Source: Oscillospiraceae bacterium
GTDB lineage: Bacteria; Bacillota; Clostridia; Oscillospirales; Acutalibacteraceae
Length of the DNA stretch: 43,772 nt
Assembly: GCA_031282735.1 (NCBI GenBank)
Contig: JAITDE010000100.1
Location: 1 to 43,772 of the forward strand
Direction of reading: 5' to 3'
Part shown: positions 19,173-26,541 of the stretch, piece after piece
Numbering within the stretch: position 1 is the first letter of the stretch
How the letters are laid out: every line of letters starts with the position of its first letter
Notes under the pieces: model-generated
Seen by the model: the letters and a program-made list of their open reading frames with translations, nothing else
What the model was told of the DNA's origin: nothing
Databases searched by the model: none
Program-made: the position numbers and the translations under genes

Positions 19173-19328
19173 CTAACAGCGCAACAGGCGGATGAGTATC
19201 ACGAGTGCGCAAAAAATCACAAGAACAAGCACGAACACCGCAACCGACGGCACGACAGCTGCCAGCAAAAGCCCCAAAACAAACGCCGCCAGCAACGGTC
19301 CAACGCTTTTCCCCTGCCCTATCCGCAT
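19173..19328 (-). CDS. 51-aa small membrane protein
   Basis: A short gene below the size cut of the ORF track. After a basic N-terminus (MRIGQGKSVG) the peptide is nearly all hydrophobic, with two likely helices (about residues 11-27 and 29-46) and a basic end (IRLLRC). The start ATG 19328 has GAGGGGTGAGAAC upstream. No family is recognised. Only 26 nt separate it from spoVM, so the two are probably co-transcribed; a role in the forespore or mother-cell membrane is inference from that neighbourhood. Confidence 0.6.
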   Translation of the reverse strand: MRIGQGKSVGPLLAAFVLGLLLAAVVPSVAVFVLVLVIFCALVILIRLLRC

Positions 19329-19397
19329 GTTCTCACCCCTCAACTGTTGCTACTGCATTCTATTCGCGGCAAAGTCTTTTGGTGATTCATCCAAAAT

Positions 19398-19431
19398 GCC
19401 CCCAGCCCGCCCTGATGGAGGGGATGGGGGC
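19398..19431. terminator. Inverted repeat, likely terminator of the heptad-repeat gene
   Basis: GCCCCCA / TGGGGGC (7 bp) extended by CCC/GGG after one mismatch, followed on the minus strand by ATTTTGG. It lies 47 nt past the stop of the heptad-repeat gene. Confidence 0.5.
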
Positions 19432-19477
19432 TTGCAATTTTACGTCTTGCATCTAGTATCCGATGTCCGGACGGGTT

Positions 19478-20674
19478 CTACGCCCGACATGATTTTTCGG
19501 CGACCTGAACAATTGGCTGAACAGGATCAATCGCCGCCGCGGATACGTCAATTGCCGCTTGCCGGGGCAAGATTGGCCGCGGCAACGTCAAATCGACATC
19601 CGGAACAGACAAGTTGACCGGCGGCAACGTGATATTCGGGCATGCCAACGCGGCACGGATCGGTTGCGTGGAAACATACAGAGGATCGGGCACGGATTGC
19701 ACCGACGGCAATTGCACATCCGCATTCGGCATCGCCAAATGGATATCCGGAATTTGGATATCGATAGCGGGAGCTTCCATGCGCACTTTCGGAAGCGTTT
19801 TGTCGATTGCGGGGATTGCCACGTCAATTTCGGGCAGCTCGACATCGATCGGCGGAATATCCAGCGCAATTTGCGGCAACGGCGCTTCGATGGCAGGCAA
19901 GGTGAGGTTCACGTTGGGCGCGGCGATATTCACATCCGGCAAAGCAAGATTGACCGTTGGCATGGACAACTCCACATCCGCCATATCCAAGTTGACATCG
20001 GGGATGGCAAGATCAATCGTTGGCAGCGTAACATTGACTTCCGGCAATTCCAAACTCACGTTCGGCAACTCCACATTCAAATCCGAAACTTCCACGTCCA
20101 CATCGGGAATACTGACGCTGATTTCAGGCAGTTCCAAGTTGACGGGCGGCATTGACATGTTGATTTCGGGCAACGCAAGCTGAACGTCGGGCATGCTCAT
20201 CACAACATCGGGAATCGAAACATTCACGAATGGTTGACTGACGTTCAATTGCGGCTGAGACACATGCAATGCCGGCTGTGTCAAGTTGACGAGAGGAGGC
20301 GTCACATTCACTTTGGGCGGTTTCACGTTGATTTGCGGCTGTGCGACGTTCACCTTCGGCGGCGTTACGCTGATTTGCGGTCTGGTCACGTTGATTTTCG
20401 GCTGGGTCACATTCACTTTTGGTTCAGCGACGGTGAAACATGGCTGCGAAACGCGCACTTGTGGCTGCGTAAAATGAACCTCCGCATCGCGAACGACAAG
20501 TTCGGGCTGATTGAATTCCAGTTCAGGCGCGGCGTAATTGACTGCGGGCTGCAAAACGATGGGTTTCGCAAGCGGTATCCGCAAATCCGCTTGGGGATTG
20601 TCGTATTGGCAAACGTTTGAAAGAATTCGTATAAATTGTTTTCCTTGCTCTTCGGTGATTGCATAACGATACAT
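19478..20674 (-). CDS. Heptad-repeat protein, 41 tandem x-P-x-[VIL]-x-[VLI]-x units
   Basis: I do not recognise a bacterial family. After a ~50-residue N-terminal region (MYRYAITEEQGKQFIRILSN...) the 398-aa protein becomes an unbroken series of 41 seven-residue units, about residues 55-341, with Pro at position 2 and beta-branched or aliphatic residues at positions 4 and 6, for example QPKINVT, PPKVNVT, LPEVNVT, IPDVDVE. Units 1-16 mostly start with Q, P, E or R; units 17-41 mostly start with L, I, M or V and are acidic. The pattern resembles the alternating beta repeats of animal AHNAK, presumably by convergence. A short variable tail contains a Cys near each end. No signal peptide or TM helix. 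Upstream lies a candidate sporulation promoter and downstream spoVM. No strong ribosome site adjoins ATG 20674. Possibly a structural beta-fibre of the spore envelope (inference). Confidence 0.7.
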   Translation of the reverse strand: MYRYAITEEQGKQFIRILSNVCQYDNPQADLRIPLAKPIVLQPAVNYAAPELEFNQPELVVRDAEVHFTQPQVRVSQPCFTVAEPKVNVTQPKINVTRPQISVTPPKVNVAQPQINVKPPKVNVTPPLVNLTQPALHVSQPQLNVSQPFVNVSIPDVVMSMPDVQLALPEINMSMPPVNLELPEISVSIPDVDVEVSDLNVELPNVSLELPEVNVTLPTIDLAIPDVNLDMADVELSMPTVNLALPDVNIAAPNVNLTLPAIEAPLPQIALDIPPIDVELPEIDVAIPAIDKTLPKVRMEAPAIDIQIPDIHLAMPNADVQLPSVQSVPDPLYVSTQPIRAALACPNITLPPVNLSVPDVDLTLPRPILPRQAAIDVSAAAIDPVQPIVQVAEKSCRA

Positions 20675-20683
20675 AGTCTTTGA

Positions 20684-20701
20684 CCAGTCGGGACAGACTG
20701 G
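20684..20701. promoter_or_regulatory. Hairpin between a Shine-Dalgarno-like site and the start of the heptad-repeat gene
   Basis: CCAGTC-6 nt-GACTGG on the leader, 9 nt before the ATG. A GTGAGGA site lies just upstream of it. Folding of the hairpin would bring that site to about 12 nt from the ATG. Speculative. Confidence 0.3.
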
Positions 20702-20754
20702 TTTTCCTCACTTTCGGTGATATTGAACGGACAAGAAAGACAAGCCGTTCGCTA

Positions 20755-20781
20755 CACTATATGCGAACAGCTTGTATGTGT
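20755..20781 (-). promoter_or_regulatory. Candidate mother-cell sigma (E/K) promoter of the heptad-repeat gene
   Basis: On the minus strand AC-N16-CATATAGTG, close to sigma-K (AC-N16-CATAnnnTA) and to the sigma-E -10 (CATAnnnT). No sigma-A promoter is evident nearby. Motif is short and degenerate. Confidence 0.3.
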
Positions 20782-20825
20782 TCCAAATATCACAGGCAAA
20801 AAACGCCCGAAAATCCCGCGCCTTT

Positions 20826-21863
20826 TTATTGAGCCTCGGCCAGCAATTCGGTTGTGCTCAAATCGGCGCTTGCACACCAAAATTGATTGTCCCGCACATA
20901 ATACACCCAACCATCGGCGACACCGACCACGCTTTCGCAAGGGATTTTTTGAAGCATCGTGTAGTCTCTGTTGGTGTCTTTTTCAAGATTTTGCAGTTTG
21001 AATGTCTTGAATACTTCGTCATTTTCGGTATAAACGCAATTGACCGTGCCGCTATCCACGGCGATTGCGTACCATGACTTGTCGGTTTCAATGGGTAGCG
21101 GCAAACAGTACAATATACCCATCGTTTTTTCCGACACCACATAAGCGCGATTGGCGGCATCAAGCTCCGTTTGGAATTGATCCGGCAGAACGAACGGCTT
21201 GCGCGCCAAGTGACCGTTCTGCGTGCCGTAGATAAAATCGACCGTTTCGCTTGCGGTGTCAAAAAGCCATCCATCGGCAAGGCGTTTTACAAGTTCGGCT
21301 TCCGCCGAATCGCCGTCAATCATTGCCGTCGTCTCCCGCGGATACTCCGCGGTCAAATCCAGCACGGCGCACCGTTTTTTGCCGTAAGTATAGAGCTTCC
21401 GCGCTGTGGAAGCAATATAGTAACTGTCGATCGGCTTATCAGTCAGCAGTTGTTCATCCGCAGGATTTTCCGCGTTAAATCGATAGAGCTTTCCGTCCGT
21501 TCGTATATAGTACACAAACAGTCCGTCCGCCTGAAGCCGATGCAGACCGGCATCGGCTTGCAATTCTTCCAAATCCGCGCCGCTTTCGGGGCGAACGCGA
21601 TGAAGCCGGATCGTATCATCATCGGCGTTTGCCAAAGTATAATACACAAAACCATTGGTCATGCAACATTCGTGGACATCGTTTGCGATTAACTTTCTTT
21701 GCACGTCGCCGTATTTTTGATACAGTGCGCCGTTGAACGTGAAATACAAGTAACCATCGACGAGTTGGATCGACATTGGTTTTGTTTGCTCGGGTTTTGC
21801 GCATGCCGAAAACAGCAAGGCGGCGGCGACCGCAAGCGCAAACAAACGCGGCAGCTTTTTCAT
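20826..21863 (-). CDS. Lipoprotein with propeller-like repeats (DUF5050-like)
   Basis: 345 aa from ATG 21863, which has TGGGGGA upstream; the track start at 21875 adds four residues. A lipoprotein signal peptide is clear: basic MKKLPRLF, hydrophobic ALAVAAALL, lipobox LFSAC, so it should be anchored on the outer face of the membrane. The mature part has recurring short strands with YF/YY motifs (GYLYFTFNGALY, GFVYYTL, LFVYYIRTDGKLYRF, GWVYYVRDNQFW) like the DUF5050-type beta-propeller of clostridial surface proteins. Ligand and role unknown. Single gene between the heptad-repeat gene and the CMD-like gene. Confidence 0.7.
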   Translation of the reverse strand: MKKLPRLFALAVAAALLFSACAKPEQTKPMSIQLVDGYLYFTFNGALYQKYGDVQRKLIANDVHECCMTNGFVYYTLANADDDTIRLHRVRPESGADLEELQADAGLHRLQADGLFVYYIRTDGKLYRFNAENPADEQLLTDKPIDSYYIASTARKLYTYGKKRCAVLDLTAEYPRETTAMIDGDSAEAELVKRLADGWLFDTASETVDFIYGTQNGHLARKPFVLPDQFQTELDAANRAYVVSEKTMGILYCLPLPIETDKSWYAIAVDSGTVNCVYTENDEVFKTFKLQNLEKDTNRDYTMLQKIPCESVVGVADGWVYYVRDNQFWCASADLSTTELLAEAQ

Positions 21864-21940
21864 GCAATCCCCCAAAATCTAATGTCCAATAAAATCTTAT
21901 AAAATCTTATAAAGAAAAAACGCAAAAGCAGGGTGTTCAA

Positions 21941-22477
21941 TCATTCCGTCGGGCTGTTTTTTCGATACTGATATAAGACTTCGTCCAGCGGGACTTTTGC
22001 AACCGTGTTGAACAAATTCGTCGCCGCCATGATTCCCGCAAACGAGATGAGCAGAACGATTTGTTCTTCGCTGTAACGCGCTTTGAGCTGATCGTAAATG
22101 GCGGGATCAATGTTGTGCGGGTCCTCCGAAATGGAAAATCCAAACTCCATGAGCAATTGCTCTTCGTCATTCAAGTTTGGATTTTCGGGATCGTCGCCTG
22201 TGTCGATCAATATTTTGCGGAAGAACGTGGAACACACCAAGCAGCGGTTGCCGACCGAAATGGCGTAGGAATACAGCGACACCGCGCGATCGCTGATGAA
22301 ATCACTGAGTAAATCCGCCAGCGCGTACCATTCCATATAGACGTCAAATGATTTTGTATTGTGCAAAAGTGTGCGCTTCATGTTTGTGACGCGCCCATGT
22401 TTGGCAATCTGATCTTCGTAACGCGCCCGCACGGCCTCCGCCGCAGTTTCATATTCGGTCATGGATAAATAACTCAT
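21941..22477 (-). CDS. Carboxymuconolactone decarboxylase/AhpD-like family protein
   Basis: 178 aa from ATG 22477, with AAAGGGGGA upstream (track start 22513 lacks one). All-helical look, with the redox-type C-x2-C in SVGNRCLVCSTFF (about residues 72-84), and EEQIVLLISFAGIMAATNLFNTVAKV near the C-terminus, the helix pattern of the CMD/AhpD fold. The His that normally follows three residues after the second Cys is not present (CSTFFRK), so peroxidase-type chemistry is uncertain. Function not assignable beyond the fold. Confidence 0.65.
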   Translation of the reverse strand: MSYLSMTEYETAAEAVRARYEDQIAKHGRVTNMKRTLLHNTKSFDVYMEWYALADLLSDFISDRAVSLYSYAISVGNRCLVCSTFFRKILIDTGDDPENPNLNDEEQLLMEFGFSISEDPHNIDPAIYDQLKARYSEEQIVLLISFAGIMAATNLFNTVAKVPLDEVLYQYRKNSPTE

Positions 22478-22526
22478 AAAATCCCCCTTTTTGATGCAAA
22501 CAGTATAGCACAAACACAGTCAAAAA

Positions 22527-23729
22527 TCAAGCCCGCGTGTGCGCCAAAGCAAGCAATTCATCAACAATAATCGCCGCGACTTCCGCCTTGCTCAACAATG
22601 GCAAGCGTTTTGTGGCGTTTGCCGTGATGATCGTAACCCGATTGGTGTCGTGAGCAAAACCCGCGTTTTCTTGCGTGACATTGTTCGCCGCGATCATGTC
22701 CAAATGTTTGCGCACGAGCTTTTCGCGCGCGTAGTCTTCGGCGCGTTCGGTTTCCATCGAAAACCCGCAAAGCAACTGTCCCGCACGGCGATGTTCCCCC
22801 AAATACGCCAAGATATCGGCGGTGCGTTTGAGCGGAATTGTCAAATCGCCGTCCCGCTTTTTTTGCTTTTGGTCAAAATATTGTTTCGGCGTATAATCGG
22901 CGACCGCCGCCGCCTTGATGATAATATCCTGTTCGGGCGCGCGCGAGACGACGGCTTCAAACATTTCGGCGGCATCGGTCACGGACACAAAATCGACAAA
23001 CAGGGGCGCGGTCACTTCGGCATAACCGCTCACCAGCGTAACCTCCGCGCCGCGCATCGCGCAATTGCGGGCAAGCGCATAGCCCATTTTTCCGCTGGAG
23101 TGGTTGCTCAAAAAGCGCACGGGATCAAGCCTTTCGCGGGTTGCGCCGGCGGTAACGAGTACCTTTTTGCCTTGCAAATCCTTTTTAAACGCGATTCGGC
23201 GCAAGATATATGCAATCAAAACCGCCTCATCGGGCATTCTCCCCGCACCGATATCGCCGCAAGCAAGCCTCCCCTCGGCAGGTTGGATGATCTCAAAGCC
23301 CAATGTTTCAAGCAAACTCAAGTTGCGTTGCGTGACGGGATTTTGCAACATTTGGGTGTTCATCGCGGGCGAAACCAGTTTGCCGCACGCGCAGGCAAGA
23401 ATGGTCGTCGTGAGCATGTCGTCCGCCAATCCATGGGCAAGTTTTGCAAGGACGTTCGCGGTCGCGGGGGCAAGCAGAACGATATCCGCACGTTTCGCGA
23501 GCGAAACGTGTTCCACGCTGAATTGAAAATTGCGGTCGAACGTATCCGTCAAACACTTGTTGCCCGTGAGCGTCTCGAACGTGATCGGATTGACGAACTT
23601 CAGGGCGTTTTGCGTCATGAGCACATGCACGTCCGCGTGCAGTTTGACAAGCGCACTGGCAAGCGCCGCCGCTTTGTACGCCGCAACACTTCCGCTCACG
23701 CCCAACAGCACAGTTTTATCTTTCAGCAT
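22527..23729 (-). CDS. coaBC: Bifunctional phosphopantothenoylcysteine decarboxylase / phosphopantothenate-cysteine ligase
   Basis: Two successive steps of coenzyme A synthesis: CoaB ligates cysteine to 4'-phosphopantothenate with CTP, CoaC decarboxylates the product using FMN. The N-terminal CoaC half has GVSGSVAAYK, the PAMNTQM motif and ACGDIGAGRM; the C-terminal CoaB half has VTAGATRERLDPVRFLSNHSSGKMG (quoted in parts) and KAAAVADYTP. 400 aa, the standard length. It starts five nucleotides after the coaX stop, so the two are an operon that supplies steps 1 to 3 of the pathway. Confidence 0.96.
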   Translation of the reverse strand: MLKDKTVLLGVSGSVAAYKAAALASALVKLHADVHVLMTQNALKFVNPITFETLTGNKCLTDTFDRNFQFSVEHVSLAKRADIVLLAPATANVLAKLAHGLADDMLTTTILACACGKLVSPAMNTQMLQNPVTQRNLSLLETLGFEIIQPAEGRLACGDIGAGRMPDEAVLIAYILRRIAFKKDLQGKKVLVTAGATRERLDPVRFLSNHSSGKMGYALARNCAMRGAEVTLVSGYAEVTAPLFVDFVSVTDAAEMFEAVVSRAPEQDIIIKAAAVADYTPKQYFDQKQKKRDGDLTIPLKRTADILAYLGEHRRAGQLLCGFSMETERAEDYAREKLVRKHLDMIAANNVTQENAGFAHDTNRVTIITANATKRLPLLSKAEVAAIIVDELLALAHTRA

Positions 23730-23734
23730 AAGTA

Positions 23735-24508
23735 TTACTTCTCTTCCGTATTTTTCAAAAACAACACGCGTAATCCTTTCAGCAACAGGGCGGGATCATA
23801 AATGATCTTTTTTTTGCAATGAGGCAGAATCGCTTCGGCACAGCCGCCCGTTGCAATCACGGTCATCGGTCTGCCGATCTGCTCCTCAACGCGTTCGAGC
23901 AAGCCGTCGATGCAGGCGGCGTTGCCGAAGATCAAACCGCTTTTCATGCTATCAATGGAGTTTGAACCAATCACACTGCGCGGCGCTTCAAAGGCGATGC
24001 GCGGCAACTGCGCCGTGCGCGTGATCAGTGAATCCAGCGCGGTTTTGGGTCCCGGCAGAATCACGCTGCCAATGTAACGCCCTTTGGCGTCGATTACCGA
24101 AAAAGTCGTCGCCGTGCCCATGTCGATCACCGTCAAGGGCGGCTTGTATTCTTTGAGTGCGGCGACCGCGTCCACAACCAAATCGCTACCCAATTGAGCC
24201 GGATTGTCGGTTGTGATGTGAAGCCCCGTTTTCACGCCCGGACCGACGACCATCGCGGCAAGCCCCGTCACCTTTTTGACGGCTTGGCAAATGGTGTCGG
24301 TCAACTGCGGAACAACGGACGACAATGCGCAGCCTTTGATTTCGCTGACACTGATGCCGTGCAATTCAAACAGATTTTTGAAATCAATGGCGTATTCCAG
24401 TTCACTTTTGGCGGTGTTGGTGGAAAGCCGTTCCATGAACACCAAATCATCTTGATGCAAACAGCCAAGGGTGATGGTTGTATTGCCCATATCGATTGCA
24501 AATAGCAT
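23735..24508 (-). CDS. coaX: Type III pantothenate kinase
   Basis: First committed step of CoA synthesis, phosphorylation of pantothenate with ATP; type III enzymes need a monovalent cation and are not feedback-inhibited by CoA. ASKHA-fold motifs are visible: MLFAIDMGNTTI at the N-terminus, GSDLVVDAVAALKEY (~105), DMGTATTFSVID (~128) and GGCAEAI near 225. 257 aa from ATG 24508 with AGAGGGG upstream; the track start at 24526 adds six residues. It forms an operon with coaBC. Confidence 0.96.
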   Translation of the reverse strand: MLFAIDMGNTTITLGCLHQDDLVFMERLSTNTAKSELEYAIDFKNLFELHGISVSEIKGCALSSVVPQLTDTICQAVKKVTGLAAMVVGPGVKTGLHITTDNPAQLGSDLVVDAVAALKEYKPPLTVIDMGTATTFSVIDAKGRYIGSVILPGPKTALDSLITRTAQLPRIAFEAPRSVIGSNSIDSMKSGLIFGNAACIDGLLERVEEQIGRPMTVIATGGCAEAILPHCKKKIIYDPALLLKGLRVLFLKNTEEK

Positions 24509-24541
24509 CGGTTTTCCCCTCTCCATATAGCCCGCAAACGC

Positions 24542-24760
24542 CCGCGCGCCCCTGCGAGGAGCACCCGCTTCGCGCTGTCATATCTAGCCCACGCAAATAT
24601 AAATCAGTCTAAAAATGACCGCGCGCCCCTGCGGGGAGCAGTCGCTTCGCGCTGTCATTTGCACCCCACGCAAATATAAATCAGTCTAAAAATGACCGCA
24701 CGAAGCGGGTGCTCGCCGCAGGCGTTTTTCTTCAGAAAAAGTAAGGCAGAAAAAGTAAGT
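24542..24760. repeat. 77-bp tandem duplication plus dispersed-repeat modules
   Basis: Two near-identical 77-bp copies (24542-24618 and 24619-24695), each running from CCGCGCGCCCCTGCG through CGCTTCGCGCTGTCAT to CCCACGCAAATATAAATCAG and AAAATGAC. A diverged third start (CCGCACGAAGCGGGTGCTCG) follows, then the A/T hairpin module TTCTTCAGAAAAAGTAAG with a short repeat of its right arm. The same modules occur on the other strand at 38175-38278. The element fills the gap between the metallophosphoesterase stop and coaX. No coding gene is seen here. Confidence 0.85.
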
Positions 24761-24768
24761 AGCCCCGT

Positions 24769-26349
24769 CTACGGTTTATCGCGCCGCAAATAGGCAATCA
24801 GCAACAGCAACGCGATCAGCGGCGAAAACGGCAGCATCACGAGAATAAGGCAAACCAAACAAAGCAAAATGGGAAGCCCCTTTTTGCTCGGGCGCACCGT
24901 TTCCTCAAAATGCGGACAAAGTGCCGCGATATCTTTTTCGTTCGCGTCAAACGGCAATACGGCGCCGCTGTCCCGAATTCCCGCGTTGTAAAGCAACGGC
25001 TCAACCAAGGACCGCACGGATGCCGCACCCTTGACCAGTTTTTCGATCTTGATGCCGAGCACGTTCAGGAAAGAATCAATCACATTGAGAAGCCCAATTG
25101 TGATTTTGTATTGCGCGGTGTCGGGCGTGAACGGACTGTCGCCAGCAAAAAGATACATCACAAGTTGAATGATGAACTCCACCACGCTGTCGTTTTTGAC
25201 GTGCGCCCAATCGGCGGGTTTCATCCCCGTTTCGGCTTTGACCCACTTTGCAACCTTGCCGATGGTCAGTTTTTGCAAACATTTGGCGATCGGTTTTAAA
25301 ATCCAGCCGAATTTGTAACTTACGCGCGGTTGAACGCTGAACGCTCGCGCCATCTCGGCAAATCGGACGGTATCGCTCGCTGCGGCGGCAACCAGATCGC
25401 GAATCATCCCGAAAAATTGATGCTCCATGTGGCTGTCGAGTGTGCCGCCAATCGGCTCAAACGCCACCGGCTCGGTGATTTTTTCGGCTTGCACGGCAAG
25501 CATGCGATTGTTTTTATCCGCAACGCAAAAGCGAAACGTGCCGGGATAACCGATCAGCGACGCCGTGGATATATCATAAAACAGGCTGCCGTTGGCAGTG
25601 ATCTTATAGGAAATATCCTGTATGTGCGTGTGTCCCGTGAAGCAAAACGGAATTCCCCATTGCGCGAAAAGCTCCGTGAAGCGTTCGTGCTGATACATCA
25701 TGTCGTTTTTGCCGATGATTGCGTAAAACGGCGACGGCGCAATCATCGGGTGATGCGTCATGGGGATTAAGTATTGATTGTCTTGTTTGGCAAGCTCGGT
25801 TTGCTCGTGTATCCAGCCCAGCATTTCTTCGCTGAACCCGCTATGACCCATGCCGTCGCGGTCGTCATTGAGCGCAAGCAAGCGGTAGCCATCCGCAAGT
25901 TGCGCGGTGTAAGAATGGCTTAAGCGGTGCACGGCGATTGCCTCTTGCGGACCGAACGGATAGTACATATCCCAAAGGGCTTCGCGTTCGGCATGCGGGG
26001 CGGGGCGTTTGACATCACCCTCATAGATGCTTCCCTTGTCGTAATCGTGCGTGGCCGTAATCACAAACACGCGTTTGCCCGCCTCCCGCAAACCATGAAG
26101 GCAGGCGATCATTTCCTCATGCCCCCAAAGCTCGCCGTTGTTGACCACATCACCCGAGAGTAGCACGATATCCGCGCGATCGTCTTTGGCGATTTGCCGA
26201 AAAGCGGCTTCAATGGTTTCCTGCGCGTCTTTGAGCAGCTTTTGGCTTTTTTGATTGTCGAGCGCATAGGCCGCGCCGTCCACGCCCAAGCGTTTGGAGT
26301 AATAGTGCGTATCGCTGATCACGAAAAAAGACAGATTCGGCAGTTGCAT
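24769..26349 (-). CDS. Metallophosphoesterase with C-terminal membrane anchor
   Basis: Calcineurin-like phosphoesterase, 526 aa from ATG 26349 (AAGGGTG upstream); the track start at 26394 adds 15 residues with no clear ribosome site. Metal motifs in order: VISDTHYYS (~10), LLSGDVVNNGE (~63), TATHDYD (~95), MTHHPM (~195) and FTGHTHIQ (~240). The third motif is usually GNHD/E; here ATHD replaces it, so the usual metal-ligand Asn is Thr. The C-terminus has hydrophobic segments (LLCLVCLILVMLPFSPLIAL) and a basic end, so the enzyme is probably membrane-bound with its domain orientation unclear. It is a paralogue of the gene at 35079. Substrate unknown. Confidence 0.85.
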   Translation of the reverse strand: MQLPNLSFFVISDTHYYSKRLGVDGAAYALDNQKSQKLLKDAQETIEAAFRQIAKDDRADIVLLSGDVVNNGELWGHEEMIACLHGLREAGKRVFVITATHDYDKGSIYEGDVKRPAPHAEREALWDMYYPFGPQEAIAVHRLSHSYTAQLADGYRLLALNDDRDGMGHSGFSEEMLGWIHEQTELAKQDNQYLIPMTHHPMIAPSPFYAIIGKNDMMYQHERFTELFAQWGIPFCFTGHTHIQDISYKITANGSLFYDISTASLIGYPGTFRFCVADKNNRMLAVQAEKITEPVAFEPIGGTLDSHMEHQFFGMIRDLVAAAASDTVRFAEMARAFSVQPRVSYKFGWILKPIAKCLQKLTIGKVAKWVKAETGMKPADWAHVKNDSVVEFIIQLVMYLFAGDSPFTPDTAQYKITIGLLNVIDSFLNVLGIKIEKLVKGAASVRSLVEPLLYNAGIRDSGAVLPFDANEKDIAALCPHFEETVRPSKKGLPILLCLVCLILVMLPFSPLIALLLLIAYLRRDKP

Positions 26350-26418
26350 CGCGCGCACCCTTTTCATTCTGGTCTGGTAAGATGCTCTCATCATAGCACA
26401 TCAATCGTAAAAAAGCAA

Positions 26419-26462
26419 CTTCTTTTTCTCTTCTTTTCTCTTCTTTTTTCTCTTCTTTTCTT
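26419..26462. repeat. 44-nt pure pyrimidine tract (TCTCTTCTTTT-type repeats)
   Basis: An uninterrupted C/T run on the plus strand made of imperfect TCTCTTCTTTT units, directly upstream of the metallophosphoesterase gene and running into the hairpin of the dispersed repeat. Confidence 0.8.
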
Positions 26463-26501
26463 GAAAGAAAAGAAGCAAAAGAACTTTAGCCGCTTCGCGC
26501 G
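26452..26501 (+). repeat. Dispersed intergenic repeat, variant copy
   Basis: Hairpin CTTCTTTTCTT / AAAGAAAAGAAG followed by CAAAAGAACTTTAGC and CGCTTCGCGCG, nearly the same as the copy at 5264. It lies 40 nt past the nadC stop. Confidence 0.65.
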
Positions 26502-26541
26502 TTGATTTGCGGTATTCCCTTTCATGGCGTGAAAAGATTTT

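Noticed and set aside
19559-20620. Regular 21-bp periodicity that could suggest a CRISPR or other DNA repeat array
   Set aside because: The period is 21 bp, exactly seven codons, units are diverged at DNA level, and the protein repeat explains it. Plus-strand repetitive ORFs here are shadows of the heptad protein.
20772-20826. Terminator after the lipoprotein gene (GGCGCGGG...GGGCG TTTTTT)
   Set aside because: A T6 run is present, but the G/C blocks before it do not pair with each other, so no stem can be supported.
22539-23801. 420-aa plus-strand ORF opposite coaBC
   Set aside because: Antisense shadow of coaBC and the coaX end; Arg/His-rich composition and no domain-like segments.
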